In this document: positions 6,165 to 7,274 of the stretch, piece after piece
Numbering within the stretch: the stretch's first letter is position 1
Layout of the letters: the number at the start of each line of letters is the position of its first letter
Source of the DNA: Oscillospiraceae bacterium
GTDB lineage: Bacteria; Bacillota; Clostridia; Oscillospirales; Ruminococcaceae
NCBI GenBank assembly: GCA_009776345.1
Contig: WRLS01000106.1
Coordinates: 1-7,274, forward strand
DNA: 7,274 nt
Reading direction: 5' to 3'
Program-made: the position numbers and the translations under genes
Notes under the pieces: model-generated
The model's database searches: none
What the model was told of the DNA's origin: nothing
Seen by the model: only the letters and a program-made list of their open reading frames with translations

Positions 6165-7274
6165 TTAGTTGGAATTAGTCACAGCTTCAGGTTCGGGCGC
6201 TTTTAGGACGAGCTTGTTGCGCGCCTCCAGGTCATAATAAACCTTGTCGCCTAAGAATACGTTTTTGCGTATGCCCGAAAGATCCATTGCGCCGAATTTA
6301 TACAGCGGGCAAAGATAGCTCGGCGTGAATTTTGTCCTAACCGGGTAGTTTCCGAATGTGACGACGATAGAGTTGCCGGTGCTTTCCTTGTTGTTGAGCT
6401 TTTGCAGGTCGGATGGATATATAAGCGGCCTTGTCTGGAGCTGTGTGGAAACATTGGCGTCGCCCGACCTGTCGCCTGTTGAGCGCGAAACGCTGGAGGT
6501 CGAGACTGTCATGTTGCCGCAAAGCTCACTAAATTCCTTGCAGGTCTCTATGTCGTTGGAGCCTATGAACATTTTCATCCCGCAGTTGCTTTTGATGATA
6601 TCCGCAACCGCGTCCCCATACACATTGCCAAGCTGGGCGTAGGACTGCACCACCATGTTAAACCATATCTTGCGGCTTCTGCCGACTGTGATCATTTTAT
6701 CGAACTTGTCAATTTTCGGCATATTCCCAAACTCATCGAGTATAAAATAAACATTGCGCGGCAGGGACAAATCCTCGCGCGATGACGCTTTTTTGATCAG
6801 CGCTTTGTAGATGCACAGCACAAAAACGGAGGCAAGCGCGTGGCGCGTGTCTTTCTCGTCGGGGATTTTCATGAACAGCGCGGTTTTTTTGTCCGCGAAC
6901 ATTTCGGGGATTATATCCGTGGCGGAGGTAAGCCCGCACAGCCCCTGGTCGTTGAACATTGAGAGCTTGTCGAAGGTGATGGACATATAGCTTGACAGTG
7001 TGTTTTCCGCCGCGGAAAGCACCTGCTTGCTCAGCGTTACCGCCTGTGAGGTCACCGCCCTACCCCTGAAATAGTTTTTAAGCGGCAGGAAATTGTTGTC
7101 GGAGTTTGACAGCGCCTTGTTTACATTATAGAAATTGTACTTTTCTTTTGTCATCCCAAGCGCGGGGTTTTCCGTATCCTCCAGCATGGCAAGCAGCGTG
7201 GCCAGTATTATACTGCGCGCGCCTTTTTCCCATACAGGGTCGTCGGCCGATTCAATAGGGCAAAGCACGCCCAC
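6165..7274 (-). CDS. VirD4/TraG-type conjugative coupling ATPase, C-terminal part (5' end outside window)
   Basis: This is the motor domain of a type IV coupling protein, the hexameric inner-membrane ATPase that brings relaxase-bound DNA to the conjugation channel. The window holds 369 codons ending in TAA. A GTG lies at the very edge, but the first residues (GVLCPIESADDPVWEKGAR) match the interior of the family, so the gene continues outside. The N-terminal membrane helices and Walker A are not visible. Residues 175-186 give the Walker B strand and motif (VYFILDEFGNMP). Residues 198-211 (GRSRKIWFNMVVQS) are the conserved stretch after it that ends in the sensor-like Gln-Ser. Residues around 225-250 (DIIKSNCGMKMFIGSND) are typical of the TraG/VirD4 and TraM-recognition families. 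It is the most upstream gene seen, and its stop lies 37 nt before the surface-protein gene. The family assignment is firm, but substrate specificity cannot be judged. Confidence 0.95.
   Translation of the reverse strand: MGVLCPIESADDPVWEKGARSIILATLLAMLEDTENPALGMTKEKYNFYNVNKALSNSDNNFLPLKNYFRGRAVTSQAVTLSKQVLSAAENTLSSYMSITFDKLSMFNDQGLCGLTSATDIIPEMFADKKTALFMKIPDEKDTRHALASVFVLCIYKALIKKASSREDLSLPRNVYFILDEFGNMPKIDKFDKMITVGRSRKIWFNMVVQSYAQLGNVYGDAVADIIKSNCGMKMFIGSNDIETCKEFSELCGNMTVSTSSVSRSTGDRSGDANVSTQLQTRPLIYPSDLQKLNNKESTGNSIVVTFGNYPVRTKFTPSYLCPLYKFGAMDLSGIRKNVFLGDKVYYDLEARNKLVLKAPEPEAVTNSN

Noticed and set aside
7272..7274. GTG at the window edge as the start of the coupling protein
   Set aside because: The sequence there matches the middle of the family. 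Walker A and the N-terminal membrane helices are missing, so the gene is cut by the window.

Overview
All supported genes lie on the minus strand and read from right to left, apparently as one tightly packed operon. Gaps between genes are 3 to about 40 nt, and no stretch near 300 nt lacks a gene. The set is the membrane core of a Gram-positive-type conjugative type IV secretion system (T4SS). In transcription order it comprises the C-terminal part of a VirD4/TraG coupling ATPase, a large exported Ig-like surface protein, two tandem VirB6/TrbL-like polytopic membrane proteins, and the start of a PrgI-like protein that runs directly into what looks like a VirB4 N-terminal domain. The combination of PrgI-type and VirB6-type proteins, purine-rich Shine-Dalgarno sites and a moderately GC-rich composition suggests an integrative conjugative element or conjugative plasmid of an anaerobic Bacillota (Clostridia-like) host. 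No relaxase, integrase, origin or attachment site is present here, so the mobile element is inferred.

Layout: 7274-6165 coupling protein (5' end outside the window); 6127-3674 surface protein, interrupted in frame by TAG at 4303-4301; 3637-2240 first VirB6-like protein; 2236-566 second VirB6-like protein, its ribosome site overlapping the end of the first; 536-1 PrgI/VirB4-like protein, running off the left edge.

The most striking observation is the amber codon in the surface protein. The frame stays open for 208 codons after it and supplies the rest of the repeat domain it interrupts, further Ig-like domains and the C-terminal membrane anchor. Four copies of a 49-residue core repeat align without gaps, and the amber takes the place of exactly one residue in the fourth copy. 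This is therefore a sense position turned into TAG, not a natural gene end. It could be a nonsense mutation, a sequence error, or programmed or suppressor readthrough that switches between a secreted, truncated form and an anchored form. The other TAGs of this operon look like ordinary gene ends, which argues against complete reassignment of TAG.

Functionally, the coupling protein would deliver the relaxosome and DNA to a channel built from the VirB6-like, PrgI and VirB4-like proteins. The Ig-like protein would project from the cell surface, perhaps contacting the cell wall or the recipient cell.
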